In this document: positions 9,582-16,522 of the stretch, piece after piece
Position numbering within the stretch: the first letter of the stretch is position 1
Layout: each line of letters begins with the position of its first letter
NCBI RefSeq assembly: GCF_049116215.1
Contig: NZ_JAGDZB010000001.1
Coordinates: 1,105,863-1,169,862, forward strand
Direction of reading: 5' to 3'
DNA from: Shimia sp049116215
GTDB lineage: Bacteria; Pseudomonadota; Alphaproteobacteria; Rhodobacterales; Rhodobacteraceae
Length of the DNA stretch: 64,000 nucleotides
The notes under the pieces: model-generated
Seen by the model: the letters and a program-made list of their open reading frames with translations, nothing else
Told to the model about the DNA's origin: nothing
Database searches by the model: none
Position numbers and translations under genes: made by a program

Positions 9582-10175
9582 GTGTTCCTTCCTGATGCCC
9601 CTTTGCCGGATGGCCTGTTTCGTTTCATCGCGTTGGATGTGGAAACCGCCAACCGTGATGCCGCCTCGATCAGCCAGATTGGCTTGGCTTGCGTCCGCCG
9701 TGATGGCGGGATTGAGACGTTTGCCACCTACATCAACCCGGATCAGGATTTTGCCTCGTTCAACACCGAGCTGACAGGGATCGATGCAGCCACTGTTCGG
9801 CATGCGCCCACCTTTGCTGAGGCGTGGCCAAAGATGCTGCCGCTGTTGTCCCGAAACTTGATGGTGCAGCACAGCGGGTTTGACCAGAAAGCCATCACCG
9901 CCGCCTGTCGTGCGGCAGGGCTAAATGGGCCAAAGATGGAATGGGCCGATAGTGTGAAGATCGCGCGCAAAGCCTGGCCCGAGTTTCGCGGCAACGGTGG
10001 ACATGGGCTGGGGCACCTGAAAAAAGCGCTGGGGCTTGAATTTCATCACCATGACGCGGGTGAAGATGCGCGGGCCGCGGCAGAGGTGGTGCTTTTGGCT
10101 GAGGAACGGTTGAAGTGTCCCATCGAAGACATCACCGGCAAGATCAAACACCTGCAGCTGACGTTTGAATTCTGA
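9582..10175 (+). CDS. DnaQ-like 3'-5' exonuclease
   Basis: 197 residues from GTG 9582, with a good ribosome site (GGAGG, 9571-9575) six bases ahead. DEDDh exonuclease motifs: ExoI ALDVETAN (Asp and Glu), ExoII HSGFDQKAI, and ExoIII HHHDAGEDARAAAEV (His and Asp). It resembles the proofreading epsilon subunit of DNA polymerase III but is a stand-alone short form, as are many bacterial exonucleases of unclear role. It may trim DNA or RNA ends. It converges with pcaB, with only 12 bases between the stops, and has its own promoter space after the RND terminator. Confidence 0.85.
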   Translation: MFLPDAPLPDGLFRFIALDVETANRDAASISQIGLACVRRDGGIETFATYINPDQDFASFNTELTGIDAATVRHAPTFAEAWPKMLPLLSRNLMVQHSGFDQKAITAACRAAGLNGPKMEWADSVKIARKAWPEFRGNGGHGLGHLKKALGLEFHHHDAGEDARAAAEVVLLAEERLKCPIEDITGKIKHLQLTFEF

Positions 10176-10187
10176 GACTTAAATGTC

Positions 10188-11255
10188 TTAAAGCGAGGAT
10201 TGCCCCATGCTTTCAATGCTTTGGAGGAGGCTGTCTGCGTGACGTAAGGCCGAGGCGGTGGTGGTGACCATCGTAGGCAAGACCATCCATTCCAGAGACC
10301 ACGCGCCGCCGGAGCGCTCTTGTTCATGCACCAAAGCGTGATGCATGGCGGGCAGCTGCGTGGCGTTGTAGCGCGCCAATGTGACCAGCAATTCGGCCCG
10401 CACCGGGTTTTGTTTGTGTGGCATGGCGGAGCTTGAGCCGCCGCCGGAGAACTTCACCTCATCCACGCCTTGCTGCGCCATCAGCGTGAGGTCTTGACCC
10501 ATTTTTCCCAAGCTGCCGGTGACCATGGAAAGCCAGTTGGCGTACTCGGTCAGGCTCTCGCGCGTGGCATGCCAGGCGCGGTCTGGATTGGAGAGGCTGA
10601 GCCTTTTGGCCAAGGCGGTGGCAACGGCATCACCATGTGGCGCAAGGCTGGCGCGGTTGCCCACAGGGCCGCCAAATTGCAAGGCTTCCACTTGCGGTCG
10701 TAGCGCTTTGAGAAGGTTTGCGTGGGACGTCAGCGGGCTGCGCCAGGTGCCGATGCGGTCTGATACCGAAATTGGCAGAGCGGCCTGCATGCGGGTGCGG
10801 CCCATGATTGTGGCCTCGCCCCACTTGGAATCGAGCGCGTCGAGCGCTGTCAGCACATCCGCGAGCCGCGCCTCAAACCGCAGGTTGGCATCGCGTAGGA
10901 TCAGTGAAACCGCCGTGTCGATCAGGTCCTGACTGGTGGCACCGGTGTGGATGGCTGGGAGTGCCGCGGGTCGCGCGTGGGCTTTGAGTTGGCGGACAAA
11001 CTCGGGCACGGGCAGGCCGTCCTGCACCACATGTGTGGCAATCTTAGGAAGGTCCGGCTGGAAGCTTTTAATGTCTGCCACGGCCATAGCCGCAACTGTG
11101 TGATCTACCACACCCGCCTCTGCGAGCGCCTCGGCCAAGGCCCGTTCAAATTGGGTAAACCCGTCGACAAACCGCGACGTGTCCCACAGCGCCTCGCTCT
11201 CTGGATCAGAGAACAACGGGCCAAACAAATGAGATGCGTGGGTGAGAGGGTTCAT
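10188..11255 (-). CDS. pcaB: 3-carboxy-cis,cis-muconate cycloisomerase
   Basis: 355 residues. It converts 3-carboxy-cis,cis-muconate (the product of protocatechuate 3,4-dioxygenase) to 4-carboxymuconolactone in the beta-ketoadipate pathway. It belongs to the fumarase/aspartase superfamily: signature GSSSAMPHKQNP at residues 273-284, HTGATSQD near 103-110 and GPVGNRAS. It is shorter than the roughly 450-residue Pseudomonas enzyme, as I recall for alphaproteobacterial versions. It is the last gene of the pob/pca operon, 12 bases after the BKACE gene. Confidence 0.93.
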   Translation of the reverse strand: MNPLTHASHLFGPLFSDPESEALWDTSRFVDGFTQFERALAEALAEAGVVDHTVAAMAVADIKSFQPDLPKIATHVVQDGLPVPEFVRQLKAHARPAALPAIHTGATSQDLIDTAVSLILRDANLRFEARLADVLTALDALDSKWGEATIMGRTRMQAALPISVSDRIGTWRSPLTSHANLLKALRPQVEALQFGGPVGNRASLAPHGDAVATALAKRLSLSNPDRAWHATRESLTEYANWLSMVTGSLGKMGQDLTLMAQQGVDEVKFSGGGSSSAMPHKQNPVRAELLVTLARYNATQLPAMHHALVHEQERSGGAWSLEWMVLPTMVTTTASALRHADSLLQSIESMGQSSL

Positions 11256-11267
11256 GGTCAGGTTCGA

Positions 11268-12101
11268 TCAGGTTGTGGCGCGCAGGCCAAGGATTTTGCG
11301 CGCTTGCGCAGGCGTCGCCACAGACCGCTCGTATTTCTCACACAGCTCAGCGGCGCGGGCGATCAGGGCGGCATTGGAGGGCGCCAGAGAGTTGCGGTCC
11401 AGACGCACGTTGTCTTCCAGACCGGCCCGTGTGTGGCCGCCTGCGGCAATGGCCCATTCGTTCACGGTGATCTGCGCCGCGCCAATGCCCGCCGCGCACC
11501 ATTCGGCGTTGGGCGCGCGTTCCTGCATGATCTTCACGTAGAACTCAAACACTTCACGATCCACCGGCATGGCGTTTTTCACGCCCATGACAAACTGCAC
11601 ATAAAGCTGGCCATAAAGCCTGCCCGCCTCATGATGACGGATGGCTTGCAGGATGTGGCTCAGGTCAAAGGCTTCGATTTCCGGCGTGATTTCGTGAGCT
11701 TGCATTTCGCTGGACAGCCAGGAAATCAGCTCTGGCGGGTTTTCGTAGACCCGCGTCGGGAAGTTGTTGGAGCCGACAGAGAGCGAAGCCATGTCAGGGC
11801 GCAACGGCAACATGCCACCGCGCGCTTGGCCCGCGCCAGAGCGTCCACCTGTGGAGAATTGGATGATCACGCCGGGGCAGTGTTTTTCTAACCCCTCTTT
11901 GAGCAGGGCAAACTTCGCCGGATCGCTGGACGGCGTTTCATCATCGTTGCGCACATGGGCGTGGATGATCGATGCGCCTGCCTCGACAGCTGCGTGACTG
12001 CTTTCAATCTGCTCGCTGACCGTCGTCGGCACAGCAGGATTGTCCGCCTTGGTTGGCACGGAACCGGTGATGGCGCAGCACAGGATGCAGGGTTTGCTCA
12101 T
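11268..12101 (-). CDS. BKACE-family beta-keto acid cleavage enzyme (DUF849)
   Basis: 277 residues of the BKACE family (founder: 3-keto-5-aminohexanoate cleavage enzyme of lysine fermentation). Family members split a beta-keto acid with acetyl-CoA, giving acetoacetate and a new CoA ester, using a metal ion. Visible here: ILCCAITGS start, the metal-binding His47-x-His49 in IIHAHVRND, QFSTGG, and the C-terminal GHTRAGLEDN. It lies between pcaG and pcaB in an aromatic operon. An attractive inference is that it cleaves 3-oxoadipate to succinyl-CoA and acetoacetate, doing the job of PcaIJ plus PcaF, neither of which is in the window. The substrate is not proven by sequence. Confidence 0.88.
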   Translation of the reverse strand: MSKPCILCCAITGSVPTKADNPAVPTTVSEQIESSHAAVEAGASIIHAHVRNDDETPSSDPAKFALLKEGLEKHCPGVIIQFSTGGRSGAGQARGGMLPLRPDMASLSVGSNNFPTRVYENPPELISWLSSEMQAHEITPEIEAFDLSHILQAIRHHEAGRLYGQLYVQFVMGVKNAMPVDREVFEFYVKIMQERAPNAEWCAAGIGAAQITVNEWAIAAGGHTRAGLEDNVRLDRNSLAPSNAALIARAAELCEKYERSVATPAQARKILGLRATT

Positions 12102-12123
12102 GGTGATCTCGATTTATGGTACT

Positions 12124-12139
12124 CGCCATAGAGATGGCG
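12124..12139 (-). other. Short intercistronic hairpin between pcaG and the BKACE gene
   Basis: CGCCAT-AGAG-ATGGCG is a perfect 6-base stem with a 4-base loop in the 45-base gap between pcaG and the BKACE gene. It has no T-run, so it is an RNA stem-loop or processing site at most. Confidence 0.3.
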
Positions 12140-12146
12140 ACGGAAG

Positions 12147-12767
12147 TCAGATGTCAAAGAAGACGGTTTCGTTCTCGCCCTGAAGCGTGATGTCGAACCG
12201 GTAGACGGGCACAGCGTCGCGCATCTCGCGTTTGGCAATCAATGTGGCGCGGCGGTTTTCCCATTCGATGACGTTGAGCACGGGGTCCGTTGCGTTGGCC
12301 TCCTCCTCGTCGTCAAAATAGAGCCGGGTGTTCAGGCCCACATTGATGCCGCGAGCGACAATCCAGAGCGAGATATGTGGCGCCATCAGTTGCCCGTTAC
12401 GGCCTATGGCGCGCCCCGGTTTGATGGTGTCAAAGCTCCACTCGCCGGTGCCAAAATCGGTGATCACACGTCCCCAGCCTTTGAAGCCTTCCTCGGTCTC
12501 GCCGACGTGTTCCGGATGCGGGTAAATGCCGTCAGCATTGGCCTGCCAGGCTTCGAGCATCACGTCTTTCACCGGGCTGCCGGTGCCGTCGATCACCAGC
12601 CCTTCGATGCGAATGCGCTCACCTTTGGCATTGGGGCCGGCGATGTCCCAGCCAAGTTCGCGCTCATAGATGTCAAACCCTGCCGCGCCGGGGGCGAGGC
12701 CGATGTGCACATAAGGCCCAGCGGTCTGGGAGGGGGTTTCCTTGAGGTAGTTGAGGTTCTGCACCAT
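12147..12767 (-). CDS. pcaG: Protocatechuate 3,4-dioxygenase, alpha subunit
   Basis: 206 residues from ATG 12767, chosen because GGAGGG lies nine bases ahead; a TTG six bases upstream is too close to it. PcaG pairs with PcaH to open the ring of protocatechuate between the two hydroxyl carbons. The intradiol dioxygenase fold is clear: TPSQTAGPYVHIGL, ERIRIEGLVIDGTGSPVKDVMLEAWQANADGIY, and GRNGQLMAPHISLWIVARGI, where the alpha subunit lacks the full iron-ligand set. It starts two bases after the pcaH stop, so the subunits should be made in equal amounts. Confidence 0.95.
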   Translation of the reverse strand: MVQNLNYLKETPSQTAGPYVHIGLAPGAAGFDIYERELGWDIAGPNAKGERIRIEGLVIDGTGSPVKDVMLEAWQANADGIYPHPEHVGETEEGFKGWGRVITDFGTGEWSFDTIKPGRAIGRNGQLMAPHISLWIVARGINVGLNTRLYFDDEEEANATDPVLNVIEWENRRATLIAKREMRDAVPVYRFDITLQGENETVFFDI

Positions 12768-12769
12768 GC

Positions 12770-13498
12770 TCAATTGCCCTCCATGCGGTTTTCAAACAGG
12801 GTGGAGCGCCGTCCGCGCAGCACGATGTCAAACTTATAGGCGATGCTGTCCAGCGGCAACGAGGCGTTCATATCAAGCGCGGCAATCAACTGCCCGCGTG
12901 CCGCTTGATCCGGGATGGTGTTCACAATCGGGCATTTCGCGATCAGCGGGTCGCCCTCAAAGTAGAGCTGTGTGATCAGGCGTTGAGCAAAGGCGGTGCC
13001 AAACACCGACACATGGATATGAGCTGGCCGCCAGTTGTTGACCCAGTTGCGCCAGGGGTAGGCGCCGGGTTTCACGGTGCGGAAATAGTAATAGCCGTTT
13101 TCGTCCGTGATGGTGCGGCCACAGCCGCCAAAGTTGGGATCAACTGGCGCCAGGTAGGCATCTTTCTTGTGGCGATAGCGCCCTCCGGCGTTGGCCTGCC
13201 AGATCTCCACCAAAGTGTTGGGCACAGGACGACCGTTTTCATCCAGCACACGGCCATGCACAATGATGCGCTCGCCAATCGCGCTTTCGCCGGGTGTGGC
13301 GTAGTTGTGCAGCAGGTCGCGGTCCATTTCACTCACGTCATCATGGCCAAAGCGCGGGCCGGTGATCTCGCTGACGGTTTGTTCCAGACTGATCAAGGCG
13401 TTTTGCGGGGACCGCGCCACGGAGGTCTTGTAGTCCTGCGAAAACGCAGGCGGGTGCCACTCCCGGTCACGCTGATAAAATTCGGCGGGTTTGCTCAT
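12770..13498 (-). CDS. pcaH: Protocatechuate 3,4-dioxygenase, beta subunit (iron-binding)
   Basis: 242 residues. The beta subunit holds the non-haem Fe(III) through two Tyr and two His. The expected ligand sites are present: Tyr in NAGGRYRHK, Tyr in KPGAYPWRN, and both His in RPAHIHVSV. The N-terminal extension (FYQRDREWHPPAFSQDYKTSVARSP) and the core GERIIVHGRVLDENGRPV are typical of PcaH. It is encoded directly ahead of pcaG in the operon pobA-pcaC-pcaH-pcaG-BKACE-pcaB. Confidence 0.96.
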   Translation of the reverse strand: MSKPAEFYQRDREWHPPAFSQDYKTSVARSPQNALISLEQTVSEITGPRFGHDDVSEMDRDLLHNYATPGESAIGERIIVHGRVLDENGRPVPNTLVEIWQANAGGRYRHKKDAYLAPVDPNFGGCGRTITDENGYYYFRTVKPGAYPWRNWVNNWRPAHIHVSVFGTAFAQRLITQLYFEGDPLIAKCPIVNTIPDQAARGQLIAALDMNASLPLDSIAYKFDIVLRGRRSTLFENRMEGN

Positions 13499-13534
13499 TG
13501 TGTTGCTCCTCCCCTACGCGCATAGAATGCGCGA

Positions 13535-13906
13535 TCAGCCCATCTCTGCAAAGGTCTGTTTTGCCAGTTTGATGGCGTGGTTGGCTTTGGGTACGCCGCA
13601 GTAAATCGCGACGTGCTGAAACACTTCCATCACGTCTTCCTGGCTGGCCCCGGTGTTGGCGGTCGCGCGGATGTGCATGGGGATTTCGTCAAAGTTGCCA
13701 GTGGCTGCGAGCAAAGCCAGGGTCAGCATGGAGCGTTCCCGCAGGCTGATGGCGTCACTGGCCCAAACCGTGCCCCAGGCGCCTTCGGTGATCAGGGTTT
13801 GAAACGGTGTGTCGAGCGCAGTTCTATTGGCTTCCGCGCGATCCACATGAGCGTCACCCAGCACTTTGCGGCGCACCTCCATACCGGTGGTCAATTTGTC
13901 AGACAT
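13535..13906 (-). CDS. pcaC: 4-carboxymuconolactone decarboxylase
   Basis: 123 residues of the AhpD-like/CMD fold. PcaC decarboxylates 4-carboxymuconolactone to 3-oxoadipate enol-lactone. Motifs: GMEVRRKVLGDAHVDRA at the start, EGAWGTVWA, and LSLRERSMLTLALLAATG-type helix (here ISLRERSMLTLALLAA), then HIRATANTGASQEDVMEVF. The stand-alone form is not fused to PcaD. No pcaD lies in this operon, so the enol-lactone hydrolase must be encoded elsewhere. Confidence 0.95.
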   Translation of the reverse strand: MSDKLTTGMEVRRKVLGDAHVDRAEANRTALDTPFQTLITEGAWGTVWASDAISLRERSMLTLALLAATGNFDEIPMHIRATANTGASQEDVMEVFQHVAIYCGVPKANHAIKLAKQTFAEMG

Positions 13907-13930
13907 GGTGTGTCTCCTTTGTCTGGCCCA

Positions 13931-15100
13931 TCAGTAGGGCAGGCCCACATAGTTTTGGGCAAACACGTTTTGCGCAGCGTCGTTGCTGCGCAGGAAATCG
14001 ATCTCGGCGCGCTGCATCTTCAGATCAAAATCGGATTGATCCGGGTAGCGGTGCAGCAGGTTGGTGGTGGACCAGCTAAACCGCTCCGCTTTCCACACGC
14101 GGGCAAGCGCCTTTTGTGAATAGGCATCAAGACCGGCCATGTCCTTGTCTTGATAGAATTGCACCAGGCCGTGGTACAGATAATGAATGTCGGAGGCCGC
14201 GGTGTTCAGTCCCTTCGCACCAGTAGGCGGCACAATGTGGGCGGCGTCGCCACAAAGGAACAGGCGACCCCAACACATCGGCTCGGTCACAAAACTGCGC
14301 AAAGGCGCGATGGATTTCTCAATCGATGGGCCAGTCACCAGCGCCTCAGTGTGGCGGCTGGGAATGCGGCGTTTGAGTTCGTCCCAAAAGGCGGCATCGG
14401 TCCAGTCATCCGGGGAATCGCTGAGCGAACATTGAATGTAGTAGCGGCTGAGATTGGCGTTGCGCATGGAACAGAGGGCAAAGCCACGCTCCGACCAGCT
14501 GTAGATCAACTCGTCATGCACTGGGGGCGTTTCGGACAGCACGCCCAGCCAGCCAAAAGGATACACCTTCTCATATTCGCGGCGCACGGATGTGGGGATG
14601 GTCTGGCGGCTGACCCCATGGAATCCATCGCAGCCCGCGATGTAATCACAGTCGATCCGGTGTTCGGTGCCGTCCACGTGGTAGGTCACATAAGGCGCGT
14701 CGCTTTTGGCATCGTGGATTTGCACATCCTCGACATTGAACACCAGATTGCCGCCCTCGGCCTCGCGCGCGTCATAGAGATCGCGGGTCAGTTCAGTCTG
14801 GCCATAAACCATGACATCTTTGCCGGTGTGCGCGTGAAAGGAGATGCCAAACTCTTCCTCCCCATAGGCGATCACCGTGCCATGGTGGGTGAAACCTTCG
14901 GCATCCATGCGCGCGCCAACACCGGCCTCACGCATCAGGTCAACAAAGCCGGTCTCCAAAATGCCTGCGCGGATGCGGCCCAGCACGTAATCACGGGTTT
15001 TGCGCTCCAGAACGACGCTGGCGATGCCTTTGCGGTGCAGCAGCTGTGAGAGCAGAAGCCCGGATGGCCCGCCGCCAATGATGCAAACCTGAGTGCGCAT
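13931..15100 (-). CDS. pobA: 4-hydroxybenzoate 3-monooxygenase
   Basis: 389 residues from ATG 15100, chosen because AGGAGG lies just ahead. The frame runs 25 codons further upstream, but that part lacks homology. It is an FAD- and NADPH-dependent hydroxylase turning 4-hydroxybenzoate into protocatechuate. Motifs: Rossmann GGGPSG (residues 9-14), the DG motif GCDGFHGVSR, and the FAD-binding GD motif LCGDAAHIVPPTGAKGLN. It is the first gene of the operon and diverges from pcaQ, so one regulator region can control the whole route from 4-hydroxybenzoate to carboxymuconolactone. Confidence 0.96.
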   Translation of the reverse strand: MRTQVCIIGGGPSGLLLSQLLHRKGIASVVLERKTRDYVLGRIRAGILETGFVDLMREAGVGARMDAEGFTHHGTVIAYGEEEFGISFHAHTGKDVMVYGQTELTRDLYDAREAEGGNLVFNVEDVQIHDAKSDAPYVTYHVDGTEHRIDCDYIAGCDGFHGVSRQTIPTSVRREYEKVYPFGWLGVLSETPPVHDELIYSWSERGFALCSMRNANLSRYYIQCSLSDSPDDWTDAAFWDELKRRIPSRHTEALVTGPSIEKSIAPLRSFVTEPMCWGRLFLCGDAAHIVPPTGAKGLNTAASDIHYLYHGLVQFYQDKDMAGLDAYSQKALARVWKAERFSWSTTNLLHRYPDQSDFDLKMQRAEIDFLRSNDAAQNVFAQNYVGLPY

Positions 15101-15144
15101 GAAAGTCCTCCTGTTGGCAGTTTGACTTCGCAAAAGTGAAAAGT

Positions 15145-15185
15145 AAAATGAGCATTTGTTGGATTTAGTTGTCAAAAATGAGCAT
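15145..15185. promoter_or_regulatory. Repeated LysR-type operator candidate between pobA and pcaQ
   Basis: AAAATGAGCAT occurs twice (15145-15155 and 15175-15185), 30 bases apart, about three helix turns. Each holds a small palindrome ATG-N2-CAT. The pair lies in the 91-base divergent gap, as expected for a LysR tetramer. It does not resemble the PcaQ box that I recall from rhizobia, so it is a candidate only. Confidence 0.45.
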
Positions 15186-15191
15186 CAAACC

Positions 15192-16103
15192 ATGATCGAT
15201 CGGCGTATCAAGTTCCGTCACATTCAGTGTTTTTCTGAGATCGTGCGGCACAATAGCTTGAAATCGGCTGCCCAGCATCTGCATCTGACGCAGCCTGCCA
15301 TTTCCAAAACCTTGAAGGAATTGGAAGAGGTTGTTGGGTCCGATCTGTTGGTGCGCAATCGCGGCGGGGTCAGCTTAACCAAACAGGGCGAGGTGTTTTT
15401 GCACTTTGCTCAGATGAGCTTGGCGGCTTTACAGCAGGGGCTGAATGGCGTGGCGCAGATGGCAAAAGCGGGCAAAGTCAGTTTGGCGGTTGGGGCTTTG
15501 CCAAGTGTTGCGGCGCGGTTGATGCCGGAGGTGGTGCAAGCCTTTACCGAACTGGCACCGGATGTGACGTTGCATATTCATGATGGGCCACATGGCTATT
15601 TGATTGAGGAGCTGCGTCAGGGGCGGCTGGATGTGGTGATCGGGCGCATGGGCGCACCGGAGGTGATGAAAGGCATCGCCTTCACGCAGCTTTATGATGA
15701 ACATGTGGAGTTTGTTGTGCGCCGGGGGCATCCGCTGCTTGCGCAGCCCGACATCCATCATCTTGGCGAATGGCCGGTGATTTTCCCGCCGCAAGCCTCG
15801 GCCATCCGCCCGTTGGTGGAGCGTGCCTTGGTGGCGCAAGGTGTCGGTGAGATCGCCACCAAAGTGGAAAGTGTGTCGGGTGCCTTCGGACGTAACTATG
15901 CGCTGTCCAATGACGCGGTCTGGATCATCTCCAATGGGGTGGTGGCCAAAGAACTGGAGAGCGGGGCGCTGGTGCGGCTGCCATTTGATACTTCCCTGAC
16001 CAAAGGACCGGTGGGGTTGATGACGCTCACAGAGGGGCAGGTATCAGCCGCAGAATCCTTGTTCCGGCACACTTTGGCTGATGTGGCTGCGCGCGTGTCG
16101 TAA
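15192..16103 (+). CDS. pcaQ: LysR-family regulator of the pca operon (PcaQ-like)
   Basis: 303 residues from ATG 15192, just downstream of the second operator repeat. N-terminal helix-turn-helix: KFRHIQCFSEIVRHNSLKSAAQHLHLTQPAISKTLKELEE (about residues 6-45); a LysR effector domain fills the rest (LAVGALPSVAARLMPEV onward). PcaQ proteins of alphaproteobacteria activate the pca genes in response to carboxymuconate-type intermediates. Family and divergent position support the name. It is more distantly related GbpR/CbbR-like subfamily members that would be the main alternative. Confidence 0.85.
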   Translation: MIDRRIKFRHIQCFSEIVRHNSLKSAAQHLHLTQPAISKTLKELEEVVGSDLLVRNRGGVSLTKQGEVFLHFAQMSLAALQQGLNGVAQMAKAGKVSLAVGALPSVAARLMPEVVQAFTELAPDVTLHIHDGPHGYLIEELRQGRLDVVIGRMGAPEVMKGIAFTQLYDEHVEFVVRRGHPLLAQPDIHHLGEWPVIFPPQASAIRPLVERALVAQGVGEIATKVESVSGAFGRNYALSNDAVWIISNGVVAKELESGALVRLPFDTSLTKGPVGLMTLTEGQVSAAESLFRHTLADVAARVS

Positions 16104-16212
16104 CAGATGACAGGTTATGTTGGGCAGGCGCTTTTTCGCCTGTGCTCCTTTGAAATCGGCGGAATTAACCTCCATATTAGCGGAGAAAACAAAAAACGAA
16201 TGAGGTGCTTTC

Positions 16213-16440
16213 ATGAAACTTATTTTGATTCCGGCAATGGTTGGTAGTCTGGCTGTTCTGTCCGCTTGCGCGGGTGGTGTGACGGAGAAAGACGTTGGCT
16301 GCGCGGGCGCAACTGTGGTTGGTGCCGTGGTTGGCGGTGCCTTGGGCAACCAGCTTGGTGGCGGCACAGGCAAAGACATCCTGACAGCCGGTGGCGCGGT
16401 TGCCGGTGGTGCCGTCGCAAACAACGCGGCAGGCTGCTAA
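16213..16440 (+). CDS. Small glycine-zipper lipoprotein
   Basis: 75 residues. It has a lipoprotein signal with lipobox LSAC (Cys at residue 19), then a glycine-rich double helix (GATVVGAVVGGALGNQLGGGTGKDILTAGGAVAGGAVA) resembling the glycine-zipper 2TM domain of Rickettsia 17-kDa antigen and SlyB-type proteins. It is probably attached to the outer membrane, with an unknown envelope role. A GAGGTG ribosome site precedes the ATG. It is a single-gene unit ending at the strong hairpin shared with gyrB. Confidence 0.75.
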   Translation: MKLILIPAMVGSLAVLSACAGGVTEKDVGCAGATVVGAVVGGALGNQLGGGTGKDILTAGGAVAGGAVANNAAGC

Positions 16441-16466
16441 GCGCGTCTGAAGCAGACGAGAGTTAC

Positions 16467-16505
16467 AAAAAAGGCTGGCACTCTTTGCGGAGTGCCAGCC
16501 TTTTT
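16467..16505. terminator. Bidirectional terminator between the lipoprotein gene and gyrB
   Basis: A long stem (GGCTGGCACTC with GAGTGCCAGCC, loop TTTGCG) is flanked by an A-run on the left and a T-run on the right. It works on both strands, ending the lipoprotein transcript and the leftward gyrB transcript. Confidence 0.92.
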
Positions 16506-16522
16506 CTGTTTTGTGTTCCGAC

